Positions 26,062 through 34,458 of a stretch of 64,000 bases of DNA are shown here, piece by piece (position 1 is the first letter of the stretch; each line of letters starts with the position of its first letter). Source of the stretch: Candidatus Didemnitutus sp. (lineage in GTDB: Bacteria > Verrucomicrobiota > Verrucomicrobiia > Opitutales > Opitutaceae). The translations under genes were made by a program, and so were the position numbers. Location: contig JAGOQJ010000001.1 of assembly GCA_017991595.1 (NCBI GenBank), forward strand, positions 434,001 through 498,000. Reading direction: 5' to 3'. The notes below the pieces were generated by a model. It worked only from the letters and a program-made list of their open reading frames with translations. It ran no database searches and was not told where the DNA came from.

Positions 26062-27650
26062 CCACGACGACGGCGTATTTCCATCCCATCCTCTCGTGCG
26101 CTCAGGCGAAGGCGCACGAGGCGACATTGTTGCGGGATGAGGCGGCGGAATGGGGTGCGATGCAACGCGCCGGACGGGCGATTGCGCGGGCGTTGTTGGA
26201 CGACGCTCGCGAGGTCGGCGGTTTGCCGGATGACATGCGGCTGCTCGTGTTGGCGGGGAAAGGCCACAATGGCGGCGACGCGTTGCTGGCGGCGGCGATG
26301 CTCCTCGACGATTTTCCGCTCGCGGCGGCGGACGTCGTGCTCGTGTTCGGGGCCCAATCGCTTCGCCCGCTGGCGCGTCGAGCGCTCGAAGTCCTGCGGC
26401 GCACGGCTGCGGCGCGCGCGAGGGAACTCGACGCGTTCACGTTGAAGCGTGAGTTCGCCTCCTACGATGCGTGCCTCGACGGCGTGTTCGGTTTTCAGTT
26501 TCACCCGCCGCTCGACGAGGCGACCGGCGAGTTGCTGGCGTGGGTGAACACGCATCCGCGCATCCGCTTGCGGGCCGCGGTGGATTTGCCGAGCGGACTG
26601 GGGGAAAATGCGCGCGCGAAGACGGTGTTCCGCGCTGATTTCACTTATGCGACCGGCATCGTGAAGTTGCCTGTCGTCGCGCCCGCGAATGCCGACGTGG
26701 TGGGTCGGGTGCGTTATCTCGACCTCGGATTTTTCGCCGCCACCTGTGGGTCGGATGCCCGCACGCGGCAGGAGCGGGAACCGCAAACCAGCGGGGTGGG
26801 GGCACCCCGCCCACACGACGAGACACCGCAACGCGTCCTGCTTCGCTCGCTCGTGCGACCGCTCGGTGGATTGCGCCCTGCGCAGACGGACAAGCGCACG
26901 TTCGGTCACTTGCTGGTCGTCGGGGGATCGATGAATTACCCCGGCGCGGTGCTCATGACCGTGCAGGCGGCGTTGCGCAGCGGCGTGGGCCTGCTCACCG
27001 CGTGCGTGCCCGAGGCGCTCGTGGCGGAATACGCCGCCAAGCTTCCCGAGGCGATGTGGTGTGGCTACGCGCCGGGACCCCACGGCGGCCTAACGTCCGC
27101 TGCCGCCGATCTCATCCGCGAAAAAGCCGCCCGCGCGACCGCGCTGGTGATCGGGCCGGGGTTGGGCGCGGCGCCGGAAACGTTGGCGGCGATCGAGACG
27201 GTTTTCCGCACTACGGAAAGCACGCTGCCCGTGCTGCTCGATGCCGACGCACTTCGTCCGGAACTCGTGCGCGCAACCGTGGGCCGGCGGGTCGTCGCCA
27301 CGCCCCACGCGGGAGAGTGGCAACGCATCCGCGAAGGCTGGACCGACGGTGTGCTGGTGTTGAAGGGCTCGCCGACGCGCGTGCAGTGCGCGGCTGTCAC
27401 GTATTTCAGTTTCTTCGGCGGGCCGGTGCTCGCGCGCGGTGGGAGCGGCGACTTGCTGGCGGGGTTGATCGGCGGGCGCATGGCCCAGGCGCCGGACGAT
27501 TTGTTGCTCGCCGCGGCGCAAGGCGTGGTGTGGCATGGGCTCGCTGCGGATTTGCTCGCCCGCGACAAGGGCCAGGTGGCCGTGCAGACGACGCAGTTGC
27601 TGGATTACCTCCAGCCGGCGCTCCACTGCACGGACCATGAAGACCCCTGA
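26058..27650 (+). CDS. nnrDE: Bifunctional NAD(P)H-hydrate epimerase / ADP-dependent NAD(P)H-hydrate dehydratase
   Basis: 530 residues, GTG start overlapping the previous stop. The N-terminal YjeF_N domain (about 1-220) has LVLAGKGHNGGDALLAAAML and epimerises damaged NAD(P)HX. The C-terminal ribokinase-like domain (about 275-520) has VVGGSMNYPGAVLMTVQAAL, VIGPGLG, ATPHAGEW and ARGGSGDLLAGLIGG, and dehydrates the S form using ADP. The linker around residues 225-255 contains an unrelated Arg/Pro-rich stretch with an inserted hairpin-forming DNA segment. It overlaps dprA by 14 bases. Some key glycines of the dehydratase domain are conservatively altered. Confidence 0.88.
   Translation: MTTTTAYFHPILSCAQAKAHEATLLRDEAAEWGAMQRAGRAIARALLDDAREVGGLPDDMRLLVLAGKGHNGGDALLAAAMLLDDFPLAAADVVLVFGAQSLRPLARRALEVLRRTAAARARELDAFTLKREFASYDACLDGVFGFQFHPPLDEATGELLAWVNTHPRIRLRAAVDLPSGLGENARAKTVFRADFTYATGIVKLPVVAPANADVVGRVRYLDLGFFAATCGSDARTRQEREPQTSGVGAPRPHDETPQRVLLRSLVRPLGGLRPAQTDKRTFGHLLVVGGSMNYPGAVLMTVQAALRSGVGLLTACVPEALVAEYAAKLPEAMWCGYAPGPHGGLTSAAADLIREKAARATALVIGPGLGAAPETLAAIETVFRTTESTLPVLLDADALRPELVRATVGRRVVATPHAGEWQRIREGWTDGVLVLKGSPTRVQCAAVTYFSFFGGPVLARGGSGDLLAGLIGGRMAQAPDDLLLAAAQGVVWHGLAADLLARDKGQVAVQTTQLLDYLQPALHCTDHEDP
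26791..26810 (+). repeat. GC-rich hairpin inside the nnrDE linker
   Basis: GCGGGGTG at 26791-26798 pairs with CACCCCGC at 26803-26810 around a GGGG loop. It lies in the sequence encoding the poorly conserved interdomain linker. It shares the GGTGGGGGC core with the intergenic element at 57216-57314, which suggests a repeat that entered coding sequence in frame. Confidence 0.45.
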
Positions 27651-28779
27651 ACTCTCCGAGCGGCAGGCGTTCATGATTTTGAACGACCTGCCCAACATCG
27701 GCCCCATCACCCTCAACCGCCTCTTGGCCGAATTCGGCGGCGACCCCATCGCGATCCTCTCCGGCCATAAACGACGCCTCGAATCCGTGCGCGGCGTCGG
27801 TCCGGAGACCAGTGCGGCAGTGTTGAACTGGCGCACGCATTTCGACCTCCCGCGCGAGGAGGAGCGCCTCGCGCAGGCCGGAGCGACCTTCATCACAGCG
27901 CGCGATCCCGGCTATCCGCGCCTGCTCAAGGAGATTTCCGATCCGCCTATCGGGCTCTACCGCAAGGGCGACTACGCCTGCGATCAGCCGTGCATCGCGA
28001 TCGTCGGCAGCCGGCGCACCACGCTCTACGGCCAAGCCACCGCGAAGAAGCTCGGGGCCGAACTGGCGCGCCTAGGCTTCTGCGTCGTGAGCGGCCTCGC
28101 GCGCGGCATCGACACGGCGGCGCACGAAGGCGCGCTCTCCGTCGGCGGCCGCACCGTGGCGGTGATCGGCACCGGGATCGACATCATCTACCCGTCGGAA
28201 AACCTCGGTCTCTACCGGCGCATCGCGGAGTCGGGCGCCGTGCTCTCCGAGTTTCCGTTCGGCCGGAAGGCGGACCGCCAGTCGTTCGCGATGCGGAATC
28301 GCATCGTCTCCGGCATGAGCGAGGCGGTCATCGTGGTGGAGAGCGACGTGGATGGCGGCGCGATGATCACGGCGCGCTTCGCGGGCGAGCAGGGGCGCTT
28401 GCTTTTCGCCGTGCCGGGCCGCATCGACCAGCCGAGCAGCGCGGGCTGCCATCAACTCATCCGCGACGGGGCCACGCTGCTCACGGGCGTCGACGATGTG
28501 CTGAGCGAGTTGAATTACCTGCAGGGACTGCGTCCCGCCGCCGTGGCGGTCGCGCCCGGACAACCCAGTCTGCTCGAGCAGTTGCAGGGCGGGCTATCGG
28601 AGACCGAGCGCCGCGTGATCGAGTGCTTTCGTGGCGGGAGCATCCTCGGCATCGATCAGCTGACGGCGCACACAGGACTCCCGGCGCCAGAAATCTCGGC
28701 GACGCTCATGCTGCTTGAGCTGAAAAAGCTCGTGTCGAAACGGGCCGACGGCACGTTCGAGCCGCGTTCCCCCGCCTGA
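27637..28779 (+). CDS. dprA: DNA processing protein DprA (Smf)
   Basis: 380 residues from ATG 27637, overlapping the nnrDE end by 14 bases. DprA loads RecA onto incoming single-stranded DNA in natural transformation. An N-terminal SAM-like region (residues 1-70) has GIGRI-type helix-hairpin patterns. The Rossmann-like core contains GSRRTTLYGQATAKKLG, VVSGLARGIDTAAHEGAL, GTGIDIIYPSENL and PGRIDQPSSAGCHQLIRDGA. A C-terminal winged helix (about 310-375) is present. The nnr-dprA pairing is common in genomes. Confidence 0.94.
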   Translation: MKTPELSERQAFMILNDLPNIGPITLNRLLAEFGGDPIAILSGHKRRLESVRGVGPETSAAVLNWRTHFDLPREEERLAQAGATFITARDPGYPRLLKEISDPPIGLYRKGDYACDQPCIAIVGSRRTTLYGQATAKKLGAELARLGFCVVSGLARGIDTAAHEGALSVGGRTVAVIGTGIDIIYPSENLGLYRRIAESGAVLSEFPFGRKADRQSFAMRNRIVSGMSEAVIVVESDVDGGAMITARFAGEQGRLLFAVPGRIDQPSSAGCHQLIRDGATLLTGVDDVLSELNYLQGLRPAAVAVAPGQPSLLEQLQGGLSETERRVIECFRGGSILGIDQLTAHTGLPAPEISATLMLLELKKLVSKRADGTFEPRSPA

Positions 28780-28788
28780 ATTTCCCCT

Positions 28789-30885
28789 ATGAAACCCCTG
28801 CGTCTGTTCGTGTTGTTGCTTGCGGCTGTCTGCGTATCGGCTGCCTGGCTCCCCGCCCAGGAAACCGCCAAGCGTGCCATCACGCATGAGGATGTCTGGC
28901 TGATGAAACGCGTGGGCGCCCCGAGCCCGAGCCCGGACGGCAAGTGGGCGGTCTTCGCCGTCAGCGAACCGGCCTACGAACCGAAGGAAGCGACCAGCGA
29001 CCTCTGGCTGAAATCGCTCACCGACGACGCGCCGGCGCGTCGCATCACCTTCACCAAGACGGGCGAAGGCGCGGTCGCGTGGTCGCCGGATTCGACGACG
29101 ATCGCGTTCGTCACCCGGCGCGAAGGGGACGAGGCCGGGCAGATCTACCTGCTCAATCTCGCCCAAGGCGGTGAGGCCCAGCGCGTGACCAACCTGACAC
29201 TCGGCGCGCGCTCACCGAAGTTCAGCCCCGATGGGCGGCAGCTGCTCTTCGTGAGCGATTTTTATCCGGGCGCCCAGGATCAGGAGGCGATCAAGAAGAC
29301 CGCCAAGGAGCGCAAGGATCGCAAATACACCGCCCGCGCTTACGAGACTTTCCCGCCGCGGTTCTGGGATCGCTGGCTCGACGACAAGCGCGGCACGCTC
29401 TGGGTGCAGGAAGCCAAGGCCGACGCGCAGCCGCGCAATCTTCTCGCCGGCGCCAAGCTCGTCGAGTTGCCCGGCTACGGTGGCGGACAGGGTGATGATG
29501 GCCAGTCGATCGAGGCCGAGTGGACGCCGGATGGAGCCGGAGTGGTCTTCATCGCGTCCACGAATCGCCACGAGGCGGCGCACGCCGATGTGTCGACGCA
29601 TCTGTTCGAAGTCTCGCTCGCCGGTGGCGAGCCGAAGCAGCTCACGCAGGACGCCGGCAGCTACGGCCAGCTCGAATTCACCGCCGACGGACGCGCGCTG
29701 CTCGCGATCTTCAGCCCGAACAACGACGAGGTTTACAACAACTCCCGGCTGGTCAGCTTCGACTGGCCGTCACGCGGCGGGCGCAAGGTCCTCACGGCGA
29801 ACCTCGATCGTTCGGTGAGTCGCTACGCGCTCGTCGCGGGCAGCGGTCGCGTCCACTTCACCTATGAGCACGCCGGGTTGGAAAAACTCTACTCGGTCGA
29901 CCTTGGCGGCGGCGAGGTGCGCGAGGAAACCTCGCCCGCGACCGGCTGCATCGGCGCGCTGGCGGCTGGCGGCACTGCGCTCGTCGGCACGTGGGACTCG
30001 GTGGTGAACCCGGCGGAGATCTACCGGTTCGACGGCGGTCCGAAGGCCCTGACGTCGTTCAACGCCGCGCGCGTCGCGGCGATCGATTGGGCGCCGGTCG
30101 AGCACTTCTGGTTCAAGAGCAGCCGCGGGCGCGACATCCACAACATGCTGGTCAAGCCGCCGGGCTTCGACCCGACGAAGCGTTACCCGGTGTTCACGGT
30201 CATCCACGGTGGCTTCGCCTCGATGTGGCGCGACACCTTCGTGCTGCGCTGGAATTATCATCTGCTGGCGCAGCCCGGCTATCTCGTGGTGCTGACCAAC
30301 TACACGGGCTCGACGGGCTTCGGCGAGGAGTTCTCTCGCCGCATCAAACACGATCCGCTCAAGACGCCCTGCGACGAGGTGAACGAGGCGGTCGATGAAG
30401 TTGTGAAGCGTTTCCCTTTTGCTGATGGCTCGCGTCTCGCCGCCGGTGGGGCGAGCTACGGCGGCCACATGGCGAACTGGATTCAGGCGACGACGGCGCG
30501 CTACAAAGCGATCGTCTCGCACGCCGGCCTGATGGATCTCGCTTCGCAATGGAGCACGAGCGACACGATCTTCGGTCGGGAGACGCAGAACGGCGGCCTG
30601 CCTTGGGCCGGCAGCAAGGTTTGGACCGAGCAGAGCCCGTTTTACCAAGGCGGCAATCACGCGGCGGGCACCGGTTTCAAATCCCCGATCCTGATCACGG
30701 TCGGCGAGAACGATTTTCGTGTGCCGCTCAATCAGGCGCTGCAGAACTACGCCGTGCAGCAGCGCCTGCAGGTGCCGAGCCGACTGGTCGTTTTCCCCGA
30801 CGAGAACCACTGGATCCTCAAGGGAGAAAACAGCCGCTACTTCTACGGCGAGGTTCACGCTTGGCTCGCGAAATACCTGAAGTGA
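28789..30885 (+). CDS. Exported S9-family serine peptidase
   Basis: 698 residues with a Sec signal peptide (residues 1-23 ending at SAAWLPAQ). A beta-propeller (about 40-430) shows repeated SPDG blades, for example PSPDGKWAVF, WSPDSTTIAF and FSPDGRQLLFV. A C-terminal alpha/beta hydrolase carries the triad Ser556 in GGASYGGHMA, Asp642 in GENDFRVP and His674 in DENHWIL. This matches prolyl oligopeptidase/acylaminoacyl-peptidase-like enzymes that cleave short peptides, here probably periplasmic. It follows dprA by nine bases, and a terminator follows the stop. Confidence 0.92.
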   Translation: MKPLRLFVLLLAAVCVSAAWLPAQETAKRAITHEDVWLMKRVGAPSPSPDGKWAVFAVSEPAYEPKEATSDLWLKSLTDDAPARRITFTKTGEGAVAWSPDSTTIAFVTRREGDEAGQIYLLNLAQGGEAQRVTNLTLGARSPKFSPDGRQLLFVSDFYPGAQDQEAIKKTAKERKDRKYTARAYETFPPRFWDRWLDDKRGTLWVQEAKADAQPRNLLAGAKLVELPGYGGGQGDDGQSIEAEWTPDGAGVVFIASTNRHEAAHADVSTHLFEVSLAGGEPKQLTQDAGSYGQLEFTADGRALLAIFSPNNDEVYNNSRLVSFDWPSRGGRKVLTANLDRSVSRYALVAGSGRVHFTYEHAGLEKLYSVDLGGGEVREETSPATGCIGALAAGGTALVGTWDSVVNPAEIYRFDGGPKALTSFNAARVAAIDWAPVEHFWFKSSRGRDIHNMLVKPPGFDPTKRYPVFTVIHGGFASMWRDTFVLRWNYHLLAQPGYLVVLTNYTGSTGFGEEFSRRIKHDPLKTPCDEVNEAVDEVVKRFPFADGSRLAAGGASYGGHMANWIQATTARYKAIVSHAGLMDLASQWSTSDTIFGRETQNGGLPWAGSKVWTEQSPFYQGGNHAAGTGFKSPILITVGENDFRVPLNQALQNYAVQQRLQVPSRLVVFPDENHWILKGENSRYFYGEVHAWLAKYLK

Positions 30886-30916
30886 TGGGGGATTTTTGAT
30901 TCCCGTTTTCGATTAC

Positions 30917-30944
30917 AGGCGCGTCCATCGGGCGCGCCTTTTTT
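30917..30944 (+). terminator. Terminator after the S9 peptidase gene
   Basis: AGGCGCG at 30917-30923 pairs with CGCGCCT at 30933-30939 with a nine-base loop, followed by Ts through 30944. It ends the acpS-to-peptidase run before the convergent HIT gene. Confidence 0.75.
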
Positions 30945-31016
30945 GTGGTCCGCGCGCCGCGCCGCACCGCACGTCCGTTGCGGCCGAAGATCCGAAATCC
31001 GGACTCGAAAAGCCGC

Positions 31017-31361
31017 TCAGCCCGGCGGCCAGGCGAGTGGGCGTCCGCCGAGGACATGCACGTGCAGATGCGGCACCGTCTCGCCGCCGTCGCGGCCGTT
31101 GTTGATGACGATGCGGAATCCGCTCTCCTCCAGCCCGAGCTTTTTCGCGACCGCAGCGGCGCTGAGCAACAGATGACCGAGCAGGGCCTGATCGTCGGCG
31201 TCGGCTCCGGCGATGCGCGGGATGAGCCGCTTGGGAATCACCAGCACGTGCACGGGCGCCTGTGGGTTGATGTCGTGGAGCGCGATGCAGTGCTCGTCCT
31301 CATGCGCGAGCTTGGCCGGGATCTCGCGGTCGATGATGCGTTGGAAGATCGTTTTGCTCAT
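31017..31361 (-). CDS. HIT-family nucleotide hydrolase (HinT-like)
   Basis: 114 residues, the size of HinT purine nucleoside phosphoramidases. The catalytic histidine triad HLHVHVLGG (His98, His100, His102) lies near the C-terminus, preceded by INNGRDGGETVPHLH. The N-terminus MSKTIFQRIIDREIPAKLAH is also typical. It is the last gene of a minus-strand run with the unknown 158-residue gene and nrdR. The exact in vivo substrate is unknown. Confidence 0.93.
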   Translation of the reverse strand: MSKTIFQRIIDREIPAKLAHEDEHCIALHDINPQAPVHVLVIPKRLIPRIAGADADDQALLGHLLLSAAAVAKKLGLEESGFRIVINNGRDGGETVPHLHVHVLGGRPLAWPPG

Positions 31362-31433
31362 GGCGGGTGGCGCTGGATGCCCGTGCTCGGCCGCGGATTG
31401 CTCGCGGGGCTTCGCGCGAGAAGGCGGGAAGGT

Positions 31434-31910
31434 TTAAAGAAACAGGAGGTTCACGTTCGCGCCGCGGCGGGTGCGGGCGGCGGTGAGGTGGCGGAGCAGG
31501 TCGAGCGTGTCGTCGTAGTCGCGCCGGCGTTGCGCGCTCCAGCGGCCGGAGGCGGGGGTGTGGGCGGCGCGGAGATTCGTCACGAGCACGGTGGCTTCGT
31601 CGCAGAGCGCGAGCTGTTTCAGGCCGCGCATCAGGTTGGCCCGGGCGAAGAGCGGGGTGCCGTCGGTTGGGTCGGCGGCGGCGTCGAAATGGTAGAAACC
31701 GTGCGAGGCGTGCGTCTGGCAGAGCTTGGCGAACAGGGAGGCGGCGGCCTGAACGAAGTCGGGATCGTTCGGCGCGCGCTCCGCGTCGTCTGCGAGCGTC
31801 GTGCGGATGGCGTCGTCGATCTGCTGCGCGAGGTAGAGGTCCTGTCCCGTGAGCGGCGCGAAGAGCGCGTTCAGGAAGTGCAGCCGTCGCAGTTGGGCGG
31901 AGGGCGTCAT
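31434..31910 (-). CDS. Conserved-looking protein of unknown function between HIT and NrdR genes
   Basis: 158 residues, not recognised. It has no signal peptide, membrane helix or cysteine motif. The sequence is predicted mostly helical, with a Leu-rich N-terminal region (LRRLHFLNALFAPLTGQDLY), an aromatic/His segment (HASHGFYHFDAA) and an Arg-rich C-terminal helix. Its start overlaps the nrdR stop by four bases (ATGA on the minus strand), so it is co-transcribed and probably coupled with nrdR. The reading frame has codon use like its neighbours. Confidence 0.65.
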   Translation of the reverse strand: MTPSAQLRRLHFLNALFAPLTGQDLYLAQQIDDAIRTTLADDAERAPNDPDFVQAAASLFAKLCQTHASHGFYHFDAAADPTDGTPLFARANLMRGLKQLALCDEATVLVTNLRAAHTPASGRWSAQRRRDYDDTLDLLRHLTAARTRRGANVNLLFL

Positions 31911-32395
31911 TTCTTCGGCTTCGGCGGGGTGTCAGTGTCGGGCGGGAACGGCGTCAGGCTCGTGATCTCGTCGACGAATTCGCCGACGTCGCGGAATTCC
32001 TTGTAGACGCTGGCGAAGCGGACGTAGGCGACTTGGTCGAGCTTGCGCAGGCGTTGCATGACGTGTTCGCCGATGCCCTTGGTGGGCACCTGGCTCTCGA
32101 ACTCGGCTTCGAGGGCGTCGATGACGTCCTCGACGAGCATGTAGATCTGCTCGCCGTCGATCGGGCGCTTGTGGCAGGCGGCGCGCACGGCGCTGACGAG
32201 CTTGTCGCGCATGAAGGGTTCGGTGCGGCCGTCGCGCTTCACGACGACGAGGTTGTCGCGCACGAGCGACTCGGTGGTGGTGAACCGGTGGCTGCACTCC
32301 AAACACTCGCGGCGTCGGCGGATGGTGTTGCCGTCGCGCGCGATGCGGGAGTCGATGACCTTATCCTCGATGGAGGTGCACTTGGGACAGCGCAT
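31907..32395 (-). CDS. nrdR: Transcriptional repressor NrdR
   Basis: 162 residues. NrdR represses ribonucleotide reductase genes by binding NrdR boxes when loaded with dATP/ATP. A zinc ribbon is formed by Cys3, Cys6, Cys31 and Cys34 (MRCPKCTS and RRECLECSHRF). An ATP-cone domain (about 46-136) follows with VVKRDGRTEPFMRDKL. The tail is Pro/Lys-rich. It heads a minus-strand group with the unknown gene and the HIT gene. No NrdR box or nrd gene is seen nearby. Confidence 0.96.
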   Translation of the reverse strand: MRCPKCTSIEDKVIDSRIARDGNTIRRRRECLECSHRFTTTESLVRDNLVVVKRDGRTEPFMRDKLVSAVRAACHKRPIDGEQIYMLVEDVIDALEAEFESQVPTKGIGEHVMQRLRKLDQVAYVRFASVYKEFRDVGEFVDEITSLTPFPPDTDTPPKPKK

Positions 32396-32449
32396 GGATT
32401 TCGGCGGCAGGCTAAGGGCGGCGGGCGGGCGCTGCCGAGCTTCTTTCGA

Positions 32450-33016
32450 CTACGGGAGGGCGAGAAAGTTCTGCAGGATCTTCATCCCGTGCTCGGTCGC
32501 GATGGATTCCGGGTGGAATTGCACACCCCAGATGGGGAAACGCCGGTGGCGCAGGCCCATGATCTCGCCTTCGGCCGTTTCGGCGGTGATCTCGAGCTCG
32601 GCGGGCAACGAGGCGCGCTCGACCAGCAGTGAGTGGTAGCGGGCGGCTTGGAAGGGGGAGGGCAGCCCGGCGAAGACGTCGGTGCCGCGGTGCTGGATGG
32701 GGGAGCGCTTGCCGTGCATCAGGCGATCGGCGCGCACGACCTTGCCGCCAAAATACTGGCCCATGGCCTGATGCCCGAGGCAGACGCCGAAAATGGGTTT
32801 CCGGCCGGCGAAGACGCGGAAGATGTCGAGGCTGATGCCGGCTTCCGTCGGCGTGCAGGGGCCGGGCGAGATGAGCACGCGATCGGGGTTCAGCGCGACG
32901 GCCTCGTCGGGGGTGAGCTCGTCGTTGCGGAAGACCCGCATGCTCACGCCCAACTGGCCGAAATACTGGACCAGGTTGAAGGTGAACGAGTCGTAGTTGT
33001 CGATGACGAGCAGCAC
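32450..33016 (-). CDS. pabA: Class I glutamine amidotransferase, anthranilate/aminodeoxychorismate synthase component II
   Basis: 188 residues from the GTG complementary to 33014-33016, giving [23 protein letters not shown] 12 bases further upstream is an alternative. It supplies ammonia from glutamine to TrpE or PabB for tryptophan or folate synthesis. The motifs [23 protein letters not shown] with the nucleophile Cys79, and [14 protein letters not shown] are complete. TrpG and PabA cannot be told apart by sequence; the partner is not in the window. It is divergent from tgt. Confidence 0.9.
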   Translation of the reverse strand: MLLVIDNYDSFTFNLVQYFGQLGVSMRVFRNDELTPDEAVALNPDRVLISPGPCTPTEAGISLDIFRVFAGRKPIFGVCLGHQAMGQYFGGKVVRADRLMHGKRSPIQHRGTDVFAGLPSPFQAARYHSLLVERASLPAELEITAETAEGEIMGLRHRRFPIWGVQFHPESIATEHGMKILQNFLALP

Positions 33017-33076
33017 GGGCGAATCCACTCGGGATTTGACAGGGGGGTCAAGCGCGCGGGTAGCCTCATTCCTGTC

Positions 33077-34240
33077 ATGGCGCACCCGCGCCGGCTCCCG
33101 ATGCCCGCCCATTTCGAATTGCTCAAAACCGACTCCGCCACGGCCGCGCGCCGCGGGCGTTTGCGCACGCTGCACGGCGTGATCGAGACGCCGATCTTCA
33201 TGCCCGTGGGCACGCAGGGCACCGTCAAGGCGCTCACGCCGGCGCAGGTGAAGGAGGCGGGGGCGCAGATCATCCTCGGCAACACCTACCACCTGAATCT
33301 CCGCCCGGGCTCCGAACTCGTGCGCGAGCTCGGCGGGTTGCACCGCTTCATGGGTTGGGATGGCCCGATCCTCACCGACAGCGGCGGCTTCCAGGTGTTC
33401 TCGCTGGCGAAGCTGCGCGACATCCGCGACGACGGCATCGCGTTCTCGTCGCACATCGACGGGGCGAAGCTCTTCCTCGGTCCGCGCGAGGTGATGACGA
33501 TCCAGGCCAACCTCGGCTCGGATATCGCGATGGTGATCGACGAGTGCCCGCCGTGGCCGTGCACGCGCGATGCGTGCGCACGGGCCGTCGCCCGCAGCGA
33601 GCGCTGGGCGCGCGAGTGCAAGCAGATCGCGACCGACTACGGTTTCCTCGCGGGCGGGCACCATGTGTTCGCGATCGCGCAAGGCTCGACCTTCGACGAT
33701 CTGCGGCGCGAGGCGGCCGAGTCGCTCGCCGCGATGGATTTTCCCGGTTACGCGGTCGGTGGTGTCAGCGTCGGCGAGCCCGAGCCGGAGATGTTGAAAC
33801 AGGTCGGCGCCACGACGCCGTTCATGCCGGCCGACAAGCCGCGCTACACGATGGGTCTCGGCACGCCGCCGCAGATCTTGAAGATGATCGCGCTCGGGGT
33901 GGACATGTTCGACTGCGTGCACCCGACGCGGATTGGGCGCAACGGCGCGGCGTTCACGCCCGACGGCGTCATCAACCTCCGCAACGAGCGCTACCGCACC
34001 GATGCCGGTCCGCTGGTCGAGGGATTGGACAACTACACCTGCCGGCACTTCTCCCGCGCGTATCTGCGGCATCTGGTGATGGCGAACGAGATCCTCGCGA
34101 GCACGCTGCTGACGCTGCACAACATCCATTTCTACCTCGATCTCATGGCCCAGGCGCGCGCGCACCTCGACGCGGGCGACTTCGCGCCGTGGAGTCGCGC
34201 GTGGATCGCGCGCTACGAGGCGAACGCGGTGGGCGTCTGA
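33077..34240 (+). CDS. tgt: tRNA-guanine transglycosylase with incomplete zinc site
   Basis: 387 residues from ATG 33077; ATG 33101 is a plausible alternative. Tgt exchanges guanine 34 for preQ1 in queuosine tRNAs. The active-site motifs are normal: [11 protein letters not shown] with Asp101, [12 protein letters not shown] [13 protein letters not shown], and [13 protein letters not shown] with the nucleophile Asp279. The zinc motif is not. E. coli has CxCxxC plus His about 26 residues on; here the segment reads [14 protein letters not shown], so the first two cysteines are Leu317 and Asn319. Only Cys322 and His348 remain. Zinc is structurally important in characterised Tgt, so this enzyme may fold without it. 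Confidence 0.93.
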   Translation: MAHPRRLPMPAHFELLKTDSATAARRGRLRTLHGVIETPIFMPVGTQGTVKALTPAQVKEAGAQIILGNTYHLNLRPGSELVRELGGLHRFMGWDGPILTDSGGFQVFSLAKLRDIRDDGIAFSSHIDGAKLFLGPREVMTIQANLGSDIAMVIDECPPWPCTRDACARAVARSERWARECKQIATDYGFLAGGHHVFAIAQGSTFDDLRREAAESLAAMDFPGYAVGGVSVGEPEPEMLKQVGATTPFMPADKPRYTMGLGTPPQILKMIALGVDMFDCVHPTRIGRNGAAFTPDGVINLRNERYRTDAGPLVEGLDNYTCRHFSRAYLRHLVMANEILASTLLTLHNIHFYLDLMAQARAHLDAGDFAPWSRAWIARYEANAVGV

Positions 34241-34458
34241 TGTCGTCTTCCGCCCGGCATCGGCGCTGCCGTGGCTTGTTTCCTCACGGACTTATAGAAC
34301 GCGCCTTCAGGAGCCAGGCTGCGAATTACTGCAGGCACTGGGTGAGGGATTACGGTTCTCGTTCGACGATTGACCGAATTCCTTTTCGCCCCAAGCGCGC
34401 GTCCGAGCGAAATTGTCGGCGTCATTTTCTGTCCGCCTCAACTCGACCCCGATTCGTT

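Noticed and set aside
33017..34165. N-terminal extension of the PabA/TrpG-type glutaminase covering tgt
   Set aside because: It would overlap almost all of tgt antisense; the conserved family start is at [11 protein letters not shown].
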